DNA from: Tistlia consotensis USBA 355
GTDB lineage: Bacteria > Pseudomonadota > Alphaproteobacteria > Kiloniellales > DSM-21159
NCBI RefSeq assembly: GCF_900177295.1
Contig: NZ_FWZX01000001.1
Span: 632,631-696,630, forward strand
DNA length: 64,000 nucleotides
Direction of reading: 5' to 3'
Within the stretch, counting starts at the first letter, position 1; the number at the start of each line of letters is the position of its first letter. Position numbers and translations under genes: made by a program. This document shows, piece after piece, positions 54,948 through 63,822 of the stretch. The notes under the pieces were generated by a model. It was not told the origin of the DNA, did no database searches, and saw nothing but the letters and a program-made list of their open reading frames with translations.

Positions 54948-56540
54948 GTGACCCTGCCGCAGATCTGGCGCAGCGCCGCCCTGCCGTTCCGGCTTCTCGG
55001 GATCGCCCGGGTGCTGGCGCGCCACGACGCCCTGGCGGCGGTCGAGGACCTGCAGGTCTTCCCGACCCTGGTCGCCTTCCTGCGCCGGCTCGGCCCGCAC
55101 GGCGTGCCGGGCCGGCCCGGCGAGAAGCTGGCCCGGGCGCTGGTCGCGCTCGGCCCCTCCTTCATCAAGCTCGGGCAGTTCCTGGCGACCCGCGCCGACC
55201 TGATCGGCGAGGCCATGGCCGCCGACCTGGCGCAGCTCCACGACCGCCTGCCGCCCTTCCCGACCGAGGCGGCCCGCCGCGCGATCGAGCGCGAGCTCGG
55301 CCGGCCGCTCGACGCCGTCTTCCTGGCCTTCGACCCGAAGCCGGTGTCGGCCGCCTCGATCGCCCAGGTGCATTTCGCGCTGACCCGCCCGGCGGGCGAC
55401 GAGGACCTGGCGGACGGCCAGGCCGAGCCGCGCGCCGTCGCGGTCAAGGTGCTGCGCCCCGGCATCGAGCGCGCCTTCGAGCGCGACCTCAACCTGTTCT
55501 ACTGGCTGGCCCGCCTGGCCGAGCGCGCCCAGCCGCGCCTGCGCCGCCTCAAGCCGGTCGAGCTGGTCGACCTCTTCGCCGAGACCGTGCGCTGCGAGAT
55601 GGACCTCAGGCTCGAGGCGGCGGCCGCCTCGGAGCTGGCCAGCAACTTCGCCGGCGACGACAGCTACGTCGTGCCGGAGGTCGACTGGGAGCGCACCGGC
55701 CGGCGCGTGCTGACCATGAGCCGCGTCTCCGGCATCCCGCTGGACGACCGCGCCGCCCTGCTCGCCGCCGGCCAGGACATCCCGCGCATCCTGGAGGTCG
55801 CGGCGACGATCTTCTTCAACCAGGTGTTCCGCGACGGCTTCTTCCACGGCGACCAGCACCCCGGCAACATGATGGTCACCGAGAGCGGGGCGATCGCCGC
55901 CGTCGACTTCGGCATCATGGGGCGGCTCGACCGCACGACCCGCTACTTCCTCGCCGACATGCTGCTGGCGACCCTGGCGCGCGACTACCGCCGGCTCGCC
56001 CAGGTCCACGTCGACGCCGGCTTCCTGCCCCCCGGCCAGTCCGAGGAGCTGTTCGCCCAGGCCCTGCGCTCGGTCTGCGAGCCGATCTTCGGCCGGCCGC
56101 TGCAGCGCATCTCCTTCGCCCGGCTGCTCGGCCAGCTGCTGAGCCTGACCGAATCCTTCTCGATGCCGGTGCAGCCGCAGCTCGTGCTGCTGCAGAAGAA
56201 CATGCTGATGGCCGAGGGGGTCAGCCGGCAGCTCGACCCGAGCCTCAACATCTGGCTGCTCGCCGAGCCGCTGATCGCCGAATGGGTGCGGGTCAACCGC
56301 GGGCCCGAGGCGCGCGTGCGCGAAGGCGCCGAGACCCTGGTCCAGGGCCTGCAGCGCCTGCCCGACCTGCTGCGCCAGCTCGAGACCGCGGCCCGCCAGG
56401 TCGCCGACGAGGGGATCAAGCTGCACCCCGAGGTGCTGGCGGCGCTCGACCGCCGGCGCAGCACGGCGCGCCTGGCGCTCGCCGCCTGCGCGCTGGCCGG
56501 CGCCGCCCTGGCCCTGGCCGCCGTAGCGCTGGTCCGATAG
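54948..56540 (+). CDS. ubiB: UbiB-family atypical kinase (ubiquinone biosynthesis)
   Basis: A 530-residue ABC1/ADCK-type protein. The KxGQ motif is in SFIKLGQFLATRADLI (about residues 71-87). Also visible are the invariant ATP Lys in AVKVLRPGIERAFERDL, the catalytic loop GFFHGDQHPGNMMV and the metal motif AAVDFGIMGRLD. One or two C-terminal helices (LALAACALAGAALALAAVALV) anchor it in the inner membrane. It supports the Ubi complex by an ATPase activity. GTG at 54948 is the start; 20 nt separate it from ubiE. Confidence 0.95.
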   Translation: MTLPQIWRSAALPFRLLGIARVLARHDALAAVEDLQVFPTLVAFLRRLGPHGVPGRPGEKLARALVALGPSFIKLGQFLATRADLIGEAMAADLAQLHDRLPPFPTEAARRAIERELGRPLDAVFLAFDPKPVSAASIAQVHFALTRPAGDEDLADGQAEPRAVAVKVLRPGIERAFERDLNLFYWLARLAERAQPRLRRLKPVELVDLFAETVRCEMDLRLEAAAASELASNFAGDDSYVVPEVDWERTGRRVLTMSRVSGIPLDDRAALLAAGQDIPRILEVAATIFFNQVFRDGFFHGDQHPGNMMVTESGAIAAVDFGIMGRLDRTTRYFLADMLLATLARDYRRLAQVHVDAGFLPPGQSEELFAQALRSVCEPIFGRPLQRISFARLLGQLLSLTESFSMPVQPQLVLLQKNMLMAEGVSRQLDPSLNIWLLAEPLIAEWVRVNRGPEARVREGAETLVQGLQRLPDLLRQLETAARQVADEGIKLHPEVLAALDRRRSTARLALAACALAGAALALAAVALVR

Positions 56541-56625
56541 CGGAGCGGCTTGCCGCCGGGCCCGCTTGGGACTATTTACCAGTTAATAGAGTGAAATAAC
56601 GCCCGACCACACGCGAGACGACCGC

Positions 56626-57885
56626 TTGACGGACACCCGAGCCACGCAGACGCCGTCCCCTCTGGCCGGCAAGCGCATCCTGCTGATCGTCGCCGGCGGC
56701 ATCGCCGCGTACAAGTGCCTGGAGCTGATCCGGCGCCTGCGCGAGCGCGGTGCCGCGGTGCGCTGCATCCTGACCCGTGCCGGCGCGCAGTTCGTCACGC
56801 CCCTGTCGCTCTCGGCGCTGACCGAGGACAAGGTCTACGGCGAACTGTTCTCGCTGACCGACGAGTCCGAGATGGGCCACATCCAGCTCAGCCGCGACGC
56901 CGACCTGCTGGTCGTGGCGCCGGCCACCGCCGACATCCTGGCGCGCATGGCCCACGGCCTCTGCGACGATCTGGCGACCACCGCGCTGCTGGCCACCGAC
57001 AAGCCGGTGCTGGCGGCGCCGGCGATGAACGTGCGCATGTGGCAGCACCCGGCGACGCGCGACAACCTCGCCCTGCTGCAGGCGCGCGGCGTCGCGACCG
57101 TCGGGCCCAACGAGGGCGCCATGGCCTGCAACGAGTACGGCTTCGGCCGGATGGCCGAGCCGGCCGAGATCCTCGCCGCCGTCGAGGCCTGCTTCGCGGC
57201 GGCCGCAGACCGCCCGCTGGCCGGGCGGCGCGCACTGGTCACCAGCGGCCCGACCCGCGAGCCGATCGATCCGGTCCGCTATCTCTCGAACCACTCCTCG
57301 GGCAAGCAGGGCCACGCGATCGCCGCCGCGCTGGCCGCGCTCGGTGCGGAGACGACCCTGGTGACCGGGCCGGTCGCCCTGGCCGATCCGCCCGGCCCGC
57401 GCGTCGTCCGGGTCGAGTCGGCCGAGGAGATGCTGGCCGCCTGCCGGGCCGCGCTGCCGGTCGAGGTCGCGGTCTGCGCCGCCGCCGTCGCCGACTGGCG
57501 CGTCGCCGGCGTCGCCGGCCAGAAGCTGAAGAAGGACGGCGGCGGGCCGCCGCGCCTCGAGCTGGCCGAGAACCCCGACATCCTGGCGACGCTGTCGAAG
57601 CCCGGCCCGCAGCGCCCGCGGCTGGTCGTCGGCTTCGCCGCCGAGACCGAGCGGCTCGTCGAGCAGGCGATCGCCAAGCGGGCGCGCAAGGGCTGCGACT
57701 GGATCCTGGCCAACGACGTCTCGGCGCCCACCGGCACCTTCGGCGGCGACAGCAACCGGATCCATCTGATCGGCGGCAGCGACGACCCGCAGGCCGTCGA
57801 GAGCTGGCCGGTGCTGTCCAAGACCGAGGTCGCCCGGCGCCTCGCCCGCCGCATCGCCGAATCCCTGGGAGACAAAGCGACATGA
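56626..57885 (+). CDS. coaBC: Bifunctional phosphopantothenoylcysteine decarboxylase/synthetase CoaBC
   Basis: A 419-residue coenzyme A biosynthesis enzyme. The CoaC flavin domain has [24 protein letters not shown], the PASANT-type [28 protein letters not shown] and the active-site Cys in [16 protein letters not shown]. The CoaB half (from about 190) has [33 protein letters not shown] and [22 protein letters not shown]. It starts at TTG 56626; an AT-rich patch (TTACCAGTTAATAGAGTGAAAT, given as 56577-56597) just upstream may be its promoter. The stop overlaps the dut start. Confidence 0.95.
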   Translation: MTDTRATQTPSPLAGKRILLIVAGGIAAYKCLELIRRLRERGAAVRCILTRAGAQFVTPLSLSALTEDKVYGELFSLTDESEMGHIQLSRDADLLVVAPATADILARMAHGLCDDLATTALLATDKPVLAAPAMNVRMWQHPATRDNLALLQARGVATVGPNEGAMACNEYGFGRMAEPAEILAAVEACFAAAADRPLAGRRALVTSGPTREPIDPVRYLSNHSSGKQGHAIAAALAALGAETTLVTGPVALADPPGPRVVRVESAEEMLAACRAALPVEVAVCAAAVADWRVAGVAGQKLKKDGGGPPRLELAENPDILATLSKPGPQRPRLVVGFAAETERLVEQAIAKRARKGCDWILANDVSAPTGTFGGDSNRIHLIGGSDDPQAVESWPVLSKTEVARRLARRIAESLGDKAT

Positions 57886-58409
57886 CCGACGGCCCCTCGT
57901 CCGTGACCCATCGGGGGCCCGTCGGCTCGGTCGAGGTCGCGATCCAGCGGCTGCCGCACGGCGAGGGCCTGGCCCTGCCGGCCTACGCCACCGAGCTCTC
58001 GGCCGGGCTCGACCTGCCGGCCGCGGTCGAGGCACCGCTGACCCTCGAGCCCGGCGCCTGGGCGGCGGTGCCGACCGGCTTCGCGATCGCCCTGCCGCCC
58101 GGCACCGAGGCCCAGGTCAGGCCGCGCTCGGGACTGGCGTTGCGTCACGCCATCACCCTGCTCAACAGCCCGGGCACGATCGACGCGGACTACCGCGGCG
58201 AGATCAAGGTGATCTTGATCAATCACGGACGCGATCCCTTCGTGCTACGGCGTGGCGAGCGGATCGCCCAGCTCGTCGTCGCGCCCTACCTGCAGGCCGC
58301 GTGGCGGCCGGCCGATCGGCTGGAGGAAACAGCGCGCGGCACCGGCGGCTTCGGCTCGACCGGCGTCGGCGCCACAAGCACCGGCCATTCGCCCGACGGA
58401 AGCGGCTGA
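57882..58409 (+). CDS. dut: dUTP pyrophosphatase
   Basis: A 175-residue trimeric dUTPase with all five motifs: [10 protein letters not shown] (1), [10 protein letters not shown] (2), [22 protein letters not shown] (3), [11 protein letters not shown] (4) and the Gly-rich [10 protein letters not shown] (5). It lowers dUTP and supplies dUMP for thymidylate. The ATG overlaps the coaBC stop (ATGA), giving translational coupling. An extra roughly 15 residues precede the usual N-terminus and about 10 Ser/Gly residues follow motif 5. Confidence 0.95.
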   Translation: MTDGPSSVTHRGPVGSVEVAIQRLPHGEGLALPAYATELSAGLDLPAAVEAPLTLEPGAWAAVPTGFAIALPPGTEAQVRPRSGLALRHAITLLNSPGTIDADYRGEIKVILINHGRDPFVLRRGERIAQLVVAPYLQAAWRPADRLEETARGTGGFGSTGVGATSTGHSPDGSG

Positions 58410-58425
58410 GTCGGGGGAGACCCGA

Positions 58426-58872
58426 ATGCTCCGGCTGTCGAAGAAGCTGCTGTTCGCCATCGAGGCGGTCGTCGACATCGCCTACTACAGCGAATCCGAG
58501 CCGGTCCGCTCGACCGACATCTGCAAGCGCCAGGGCATCCCGCGCCGCTACCTCGAGCAGGTGCTGCAGCAGCTGGTGCACCACGACATCCTGACCGGCC
58601 AGCGGGGGCCGCGCGGCGGCTACCGCCTGGCCCGCGACGGCGAGAGGATCCGCCTGGGCGACATCATCCGCATCGTGCGCGAGCTCGAGGGCACGCCCGA
58701 CCCGATCGCCGATCCGGTCGGCTCCGAGCTCGGCCAGCGCATCGTCCGGCCGATCTGGCGCGAGATGCAGAACGAGATGATGAGCCGCTTCGACGCGATC
58801 ACCGTCGCCGACCTCTGCCGCCGGGCCTCCAGCGACGGCCTCGACGAGCGACAGGCCGCCGAGGCGGGCTGA
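58426..58872 (+). CDS. Rrf2-family transcriptional regulator
   Basis: A 148-residue winged-helix protein. It has MLRLSKKLLFAIEAVVDIAYYSESEPVRSTDICKRQGIPRRYLEQVLQQLVHHDILTGQRGPRGGYRLARDGERIRLGDIIRIV, the Rrf2 pattern, quoted here as RRYLEQVLQQLV and GPRGGYRLAR. The C-x5-C-x7-C iron-sulfur cluster motif of IscR/NsrR is absent; only isolated Cys residues remain, so it is likely a cluster-free CymR-like member. It follows dut by 16 nt. The four-gene unknown cassette begins 96 nt downstream. Confidence 0.9.
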   Translation: MLRLSKKLLFAIEAVVDIAYYSESEPVRSTDICKRQGIPRRYLEQVLQQLVHHDILTGQRGPRGGYRLARDGERIRLGDIIRIVRELEGTPDPIADPVGSELGQRIVRPIWREMQNEMMSRFDAITVADLCRRASSDGLDERQAAEAG

Positions 58873-58968
58873 GGGGGCCGGCTGCCGCCGCGGCTTCACA
58901 GCCGTTTTCGACAACGCGTCCTGATGCCGAGCCGCCGCCGTCGAGGCCGCGGCAGGGGGACGCGTTCC

Positions 58969-59478
58969 ATGGCCCAGGAGGACAGCGCGCTCGCGCGCAC
59001 CTATCGCCAGCTCCTCGCCGACGCCGGCAAGGCGCTGGCGCTCGCCGGCAGCAGCGTGACGATCGGCGGCAAGCCGTTCCGCAATGCCGCGGACGCGCAG
59101 ACCGTGGCCGGCGCGCTCCAGTCGCCGACCGGGACGGTCGTCGCGGCGGCCGACGCGGTGGCCGGCTGCAGGGCGACGGCCGCCGACGAGAGCGCCTTGG
59201 TCGGCAGCGCCCTCGGTCTCGTCGAGGCCGCGGTCACCGCCGTCGAGGCGCGCGAGAAGAAGCGGGCCAGCCAGGCGCTCGGCAACGCTGCCGACCTGCT
59301 CGCCGCGGCCAGGCGCCAGGCGCAGGCCGACGCGACCTTCCTGGAAGGCCTCCGGGGGCTGGTCGCCAGGTTCGAGAGCGACCTCGGCGCCGTCGAGTCC
59401 ACGCCCAGCGACGACCTCTACGACGCCTTCCAGGAGGTCGAGGCCGCCGAGGACGACCTCCTGGTCTGGGCGCCGTGA
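58969..59478 (+). CDS. Unknown helical protein A of the four-gene cassette
   Basis: A 169-residue, Ala-rich, apparently all-helical protein with no signal peptide. Residues 1-50 are 64 percent identical (32 of 50 by direct alignment) to the protein at 60597-61343, including the block VTIGGKPFRNAAD (30-42). A second shared block is REKKRASQALGNAADLLAAA (about 95-114). The C-terminal 25 residues are acidic (SDDLYDAFQEVEAAEDD). An AGGGGGA lies 8 nt before the ATG; an upstream ATG at 58924 has no such site. I recognise no family. It is followed 43 nt later by the peptidase gene. Confidence 0.75.
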   Translation: MAQEDSALARTYRQLLADAGKALALAGSSVTIGGKPFRNAADAQTVAGALQSPTGTVVAAADAVAGCRATAADESALVGSALGLVEAAVTAVEAREKKRASQALGNAADLLAAARRQAQADATFLEGLRGLVARFESDLGAVESTPSDDLYDAFQEVEAAEDDLLVWAP

Positions 59479-59521
59479 CGCAGGACGACCGCGTGTCCGG
59501 CGAGCGGAAAAGGAGGTGCGG

Positions 59522-60520
59522 GTGACCAAGCAGGCGAGTGTCATGGGCATGACCTTCACGATCGCCAATCAGGCGGGCGTTCCCCTGCAGCAGCTGGGGC
59601 CGACCTGCGGCATCTACGCCCTCCACAATGCGGTGACCTTCCTCGGCATCCTCGACGCAACGCCACCGCGCAAACTGCAGAAGCCGGGCGTCTCGATCCG
59701 CCAGCTGGCCAAGGACGCCGACAGCGCCGCCTTCCCCGGCAACAAGATGAGCTATGTCGGGGAGATCTTCGCGACGGAGGACATGCTCGAGCTGGCCGAG
59801 AAACTGAACGAGCGCTTGAAAGCGGGGTCGTCGAAGGAACTCTTCGAGACCTGGCTCGTGAGCAGCGGCAAAGACGCCCAGACCCTCTTCGGACGCTTGA
59901 AGGCGGCGATCGATCTCGGCTCCGTCCTGGTCTTCCCGATCGCAGTCGATCCGGACGACGGCATGCCGAAGGCCAACACGGATGCGCAGCACTGGATCGT
60001 GATTCTCGGGTACGAAGAAGGTTCGTACCGGCTGCTTTGCTACGACAGCAACAAGCAGGCCGTGGACGTGCGGGAGCTCAAGGCTCTGTTCGAGGCGAAC
60101 GGGCAGATGAAGGCTTTCCCGGCCAGCTGGTGGGTCAAGCTCGTGCCGCGCCTCTTCGCCTCGGCCGCGCAGATGGGTGGCCCCTCCTACCCGGAGGTCT
60201 TCTCGAGCGTCTTCAACACCTTCGCCGCCATGACGGGCCCTCAGGCGAAGGCGACATTGGACGGCGTCGTCGACAACAACGAGGGCACTGCGGCCCTGGA
60301 CAAGCTGAAAGCCTGGCCGCTGGGTGCCCAATCCAAAGCCCCGGCGGCCTTCGATGAGCTGGACCCCGCCAAGCTCGGTCTCCTCAACAAATGGCTGAGC
60401 GATACGAAGATCGAGAACGCCCTCACGGGCGCGGACGCCCTGCTGTCCGTCAACCACCTGCCGAGACGCAGCTCCGATACGCATCTGGCGGGCAGGTTCA
60501 TCGAGATCAAGCCGGCCTAG
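59522..60520 (+). CDS. Papain/C39-like cysteine peptidase of the four-gene cassette
   Basis: A 332-residue protein with no signal peptide. The N-terminal domain has the catalytic pattern of papain-fold peptidases. QQLGPTCGIYALHNAV contains the oxyanion Gln (23/24) and nucleophile Cys29. DAQHWIVILGYEEGSYRLLCYDSN contains His157 and an Asp/Asn partner (D175 or N177). This arrangement resembles peptidase C39-like and related actin-protease-like folds. Residues about 200-332 form a second, unrecognised domain. GTG 59522 is preceded by AAAAGGAGGTGCG, a very strong ribosome-binding site. It is flanked on both sides by the paralogous small proteins, which are obvious candidate substrates. Activity is inferred. 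Confidence 0.78.
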   Translation: MTKQASVMGMTFTIANQAGVPLQQLGPTCGIYALHNAVTFLGILDATPPRKLQKPGVSIRQLAKDADSAAFPGNKMSYVGEIFATEDMLELAEKLNERLKAGSSKELFETWLVSSGKDAQTLFGRLKAAIDLGSVLVFPIAVDPDDGMPKANTDAQHWIVILGYEEGSYRLLCYDSNKQAVDVRELKALFEANGQMKAFPASWWVKLVPRLFASAAQMGGPSYPEVFSSVFNTFAAMTGPQAKATLDGVVDNNEGTAALDKLKAWPLGAQSKAPAAFDELDPAKLGLLNKWLSDTKIENALTGADALLSVNHLPRRSSDTHLAGRFIEIKPA

Positions 60521-60596
60521 CCGCCGCCCCTTCCGCGTCACGCCACCGCCGCCCGACGCGTCTCCTCCTCAGGCGCGACGAGGCGGGACCCGGGCC

Positions 60597-61343
60597 ATGG
60601 CGAACGGCGACAGCACGCTGGCGGCGACCTACCGGACGCTGCTCGAGAACGACGGCAAGGCGCTGGCGACGGCGAGCGGGGCGGTGACGGTCGGCGGCAA
60701 GCCGTTCCGCACGGCCGCCGACAGCCAGAGCATCGCCAGCGCCCTGGCTTCGCTCACGGCGACCGTCGTCTCGGCCGCGGAGGCCGCCGGCGGCACCTAT
60801 CCGAGCCGGGCCGCCCTGACCCAGACCCTCGACGCGCAGCTGAGTCTGGTCCGCAGCAGCCTCGGGCTGGTCAAGGGCACGCTCGACTCGGTCGAGACGC
60901 GCGAGAGGGCGCGGGCCAGCCAGGCGATCGGCAACGCCGGCGACATGATCGCTGCCGCCGGCCGCCAGCGCGAAGCCGACAGCGTCTTCGCCGGCAGCCT
61001 CGACCGCACGATCGACAGCCTGGCTGCCGAGTTCCGAAGGATCGAGGCGGCCTGGCAGGCGCCGGCGCCCGCACCGGCCCCGGCCCCCGCACCGGCTCCC
61101 GCTCCCGCTCCCGCGCCCGCCCCCGCTCCAGCCCCTGCTCCAGCCCCTGCTCCAGCCCCCGCTCCAGCCCCTGCGCCGGCCCCCGCGCCCGCCCCGGCTC
61201 CCGCACCGGCTCCCGCACCGTCCCCTGCTCCGGCGCCGGCTCCCGGCCCGGAACCGGAGACGCCGGCCGAGCTCGACGAGACGGCGCTGGAGCGCTTCGA
61301 GTCCTGGCTCGAGACGCTCGGCCCGGCCGAATCGGACGCGTGA
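60597..61343 (+). CDS. Unknown helical protein C of the cassette, with Ala-Pro linker
   Basis: A 248-residue paralogue of the protein at 58969-59478. The N-terminal block has VTVGGKPFRTAAD at exactly the same residues (30-42). RERARASQAIGNAGDMIAAA (about 101-120) is the second shared block. Residues about 155-218 are a near-perfect Ala-Pro repeat, which is a stiff extended linker of roughly 64 residues. It ends in an acidic 30-residue tail (ELDETALERFESWLETL) resembling the tail of protein A. No signal peptide or membrane helix. The last gene of the cassette starts 12 nt after its stop. Confidence 0.78.
   Translation: MANGDSTLAATYRTLLENDGKALATASGAVTVGGKPFRTAADSQSIASALASLTATVVSAAEAAGGTYPSRAALTQTLDAQLSLVRSSLGLVKGTLDSVETRERARASQAIGNAGDMIAAAGRQREADSVFAGSLDRTIDSLAAEFRRIEAAWQAPAPAPAPAPAPAPAPAPAPAPAPAPAPAPAPAPAPAPAPAPAPAPAPAPAPAPSPAPAPAPGPEPETPAELDETALERFESWLETLGPAESDA
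61059..61250. repeat. Ala-Pro codon repeat region
   Basis: A run of GCN-CCN dicodons (GCCCCG, GCTCCC, GCTCCA and variants) within the gene at 60597. Codons vary between GCC, GCT, GCG, GCA and CCC, CCG, CCT, CCA, while the amino-acid pattern is nearly constant, so selection seems to act on the Ala-Pro peptide. Short 6- and 12-bp perfect repeats make it prone to length change. Confidence 0.9.
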
Positions 61344-61355
61344 GGAGGGAAGACC

Positions 61356-63770
61356 ATGGCCTTCGACCCGAACCCCGGCGGCACCGACACCGACTACGAC
61401 CTGGTGCTGATCGGCAGGGGCTACAGCATCGCGACCTACCTGCTGATGGCCGACCTTTCCTGGGCACAGCGCATCGCGATCCTGGGCGGGCCGGACGCCT
61501 GGGACCAGCAGCTGCGTGGCGACGGCATCGTCAACCACGCCCAGTTCCTCGTCGACCCGCGCTTCGCCGAGCGTCTGGCGGTGACGCAGGAGGCCACGAA
61601 GCGCGCGGATTTCCTGGCCAGCAACGCGTCGGTCTTCGAGGCGGCGCGGGACGGGCTGGGAGACAACCAGCCGATCGTCTGGCCGGGCGGCGAGCCGACC
61701 GGCCTGAAGACCGCCTTCGGCAAGGACGCGGTCAGCCAGGTGGCGCTCGACGGCAGCGTCCCCTTCCTGGTCGTCTCGGTCACTCCGGTCAGGGAGGCGG
61801 CCGGCGCGCCGATCCAGCGCGGTGTCAAGTACACCGGCGGAGGCCCGGCCCCGGCCCTCGACCTGGCCCAGGGGGCAAGGCTGTGCGTCTACGAGATCGG
61901 CTACAAGGACGCGGGCGCCGGCGACACCACCAACCCGAAGCGGATCAGGGCGATGAGAGTGGTCTTCGGCGGCGGCGCCGGACCGCATCGCGTGCCCGGC
62001 TTCGCCGCCGGGCTCGTCGACTCCCAGGCCGGCACGATCTCCTACACCGCGGACGACCAGGTCATGGACCTGGACGGCTTCATGCGGCGCTTCGGCTCGG
62101 TCGGCCAGCCCAGTCCGGAGCTCGCAGGCCAGACCGTCGCGGTGATCGGCCCCAATGCGGGGGTCGATGCCGCCGTCACCGCCCTGCAGAAGCAGGCCAA
62201 GCTGAAATGGCTGATCTCGGGTCGGCCGGGCAGCAAGCCGGCCTGGCTGGCGACGGAGCACTATGACCCGAACTTCGGGGCGCTCCGGGACGAGGCGCAC
62301 CGGAACATCGTCAACTTCCAGGACGACAGGGCGAGGCAGATCGGGTTGACGATCGCAGAGTCCGGCACCGACGGCGACGGCCAGAAGGTCTACGACGTCA
62401 CGCTGCCCGACGTCACGCAGGACGGCCAGACCTACTGGTCCTTCGGCGTTTCCCCCGACGCCCAGGGCGTCGCGCTGCGCCGTCTCGATCCGGCCATCTT
62501 CGTGCGGCTGACGGGCCCGGCGCTGACCTTCAAGGCGCGCTTCATCGTCTATGCCATCGGCCAGGATCCGACGCTGACCGAGAAGATCGGCAACGCGATC
62601 ACGCGGATCGGGCCGGCGAAGGTCCTGCAGAAGCCGGTCCTCGATTCCCTGGTGCCGCTCTACGACGTCAACCAGCGCTTCGGCCCGCCGACCGGCACCG
62701 TTCTCGGCTTGGCGACCCGCATGGCCTGGGACGATCAGGGGCAGGCGTTCGTCGGCAACGTCACCCAGGCCGTCGACCTGCTGCAGAGGAACCAGCCCAC
62801 CTACGAGCTCTACGAGACCGACCGCTTCCGGGGCCTGGAGGTGGTCGGCGCGGCGGTCTTCGCGCTACGCGACAAGGCGGTGCCGGTCGAGCAGTTCACC
62901 AGGAAGGAGATCGCGCAGCAGCTCGGCGAGGCAATGTCGAACCTGCCCAAGGCGCTGCGCCAGAAGGCGGTGGCGACCGCGGACCAGCTCGCCGCGCTGC
63001 GCAGCGGGATCGAAGCGGCGACCGGCGCGGACTTCAGGAACCAGGTCTCGACCATGACCGGCTTCCAGGTCGCCGAAGCGAACTACCGGGAGGCGGTCGC
63101 CGCCGTCCAGCAGGATACCGGCGTCCTCGGGGAGCAGCAGACCCGCGCGCGGGCTCTGAGGCAGAGCGCCTCGCTGCTGCTGCTGGCACTCTCCCCGGCG
63201 GCCCGCAACGCCTACCGAGAGATGTACGAGCAACGCCGCGGAGAGATGAACCAGGCGCTCGGCGAGGCGGCACCGCTCGACGCGGACTTCTTCGTCGCCT
63301 GGATGGCGCGCGCGCAGAGCTGGATGGGCACCGTCAGCAGCGCGGTCTCGACCTTTCTCCTGCCCGCGGCCGACTATGCTCTCGTGCAGAAGGCTGCGAC
63401 GGACTCCCTGGCTCCGCTCGACAAGGTCACCCCGGCGATCACCTGGCTCCAACAGCATGCCGCCGCCGACTACAACGGCATGGACCAGACCGCCCTGGCG
63501 GTGCTGATCGCGACCAACTACCCGCACATCCTGCCGGAGGCCTGGCAGGAGATCACCGGCAAGATCATCCAGCAGCGGAACGATGTGAGCGCCTGGGGCT
63601 ATGATCAGGATCAGCTGATGGCCATCTCCGACTGGCTCGCCGAAGTCGACAGGCTCTCGGTGCCGCTGATGACGGCGCGGCAGGAGAAGCAGCCGCTGCC
63701 CCAGCAGGCCGTCGAGGCATTGGCGCAGTTCCTCACCGCCAATCCGAAGCCCTGGGAATACCCGGGCTGA
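61356..63770 (+). CDS. Large unknown protein D of the cassette with Rossmann-type nucleotide-binding segments
   Basis: An 804-residue soluble protein. Residues 14-46 ([17 protein letters not shown], then RIAILGG) look like the first Rossmann strand of an FAD or NAD(P) enzyme, but the third Gly of GxGxxG is Ile. A second segment, [19 protein letters not shown] (260-278), resembles the NAD(P)H site of two-dinucleotide-domain flavoproteins, and [13 protein letters not shown] (395-407) resembles the closing strand. Residues about 510-804 are predicted helical and match nothing I know. GAGGGAAGACC precedes the ATG. It is translated right after protein C. An oxidoreductase role is possible; a nucleotide-binding scaffold is an alternative. 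Confidence 0.7.
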   Translation: MAFDPNPGGTDTDYDLVLIGRGYSIATYLLMADLSWAQRIAILGGPDAWDQQLRGDGIVNHAQFLVDPRFAERLAVTQEATKRADFLASNASVFEAARDGLGDNQPIVWPGGEPTGLKTAFGKDAVSQVALDGSVPFLVVSVTPVREAAGAPIQRGVKYTGGGPAPALDLAQGARLCVYEIGYKDAGAGDTTNPKRIRAMRVVFGGGAGPHRVPGFAAGLVDSQAGTISYTADDQVMDLDGFMRRFGSVGQPSPELAGQTVAVIGPNAGVDAAVTALQKQAKLKWLISGRPGSKPAWLATEHYDPNFGALRDEAHRNIVNFQDDRARQIGLTIAESGTDGDGQKVYDVTLPDVTQDGQTYWSFGVSPDAQGVALRRLDPAIFVRLTGPALTFKARFIVYAIGQDPTLTEKIGNAITRIGPAKVLQKPVLDSLVPLYDVNQRFGPPTGTVLGLATRMAWDDQGQAFVGNVTQAVDLLQRNQPTYELYETDRFRGLEVVGAAVFALRDKAVPVEQFTRKEIAQQLGEAMSNLPKALRQKAVATADQLAALRSGIEAATGADFRNQVSTMTGFQVAEANYREAVAAVQQDTGVLGEQQTRARALRQSASLLLLALSPAARNAYREMYEQRRGEMNQALGEAAPLDADFFVAWMARAQSWMGTVSSAVSTFLLPAADYALVQKAATDSLAPLDKVTPAITWLQQHAAADYNGMDQTALAVLIATNYPHILPEAWQEITGKIIQQRNDVSAWGYDQDQLMAISDWLAEVDRLSVPLMTARQEKQPLPQQAVEALAQFLTANPKPWEYPG

Positions 63771-63822
63771 CGCCGCGCCCGCCCCCTGGCAATCGAGGCC
63801 GCGAGGGGGCACATTGTCCCTC

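Noticed and set aside
58213-58226. TTGATCAATCA-like sequence as an FNR box
   Set aside because: It lies inside the dut coding region, the half-sites are not separated by four bases, and no promoter follows.
61059-61250. Periodic repeat considered as a CRISPR array
   Set aside because: The period is six bases and in frame with the Ala-Pro peptide, there are no spacers, and no cas genes are present.
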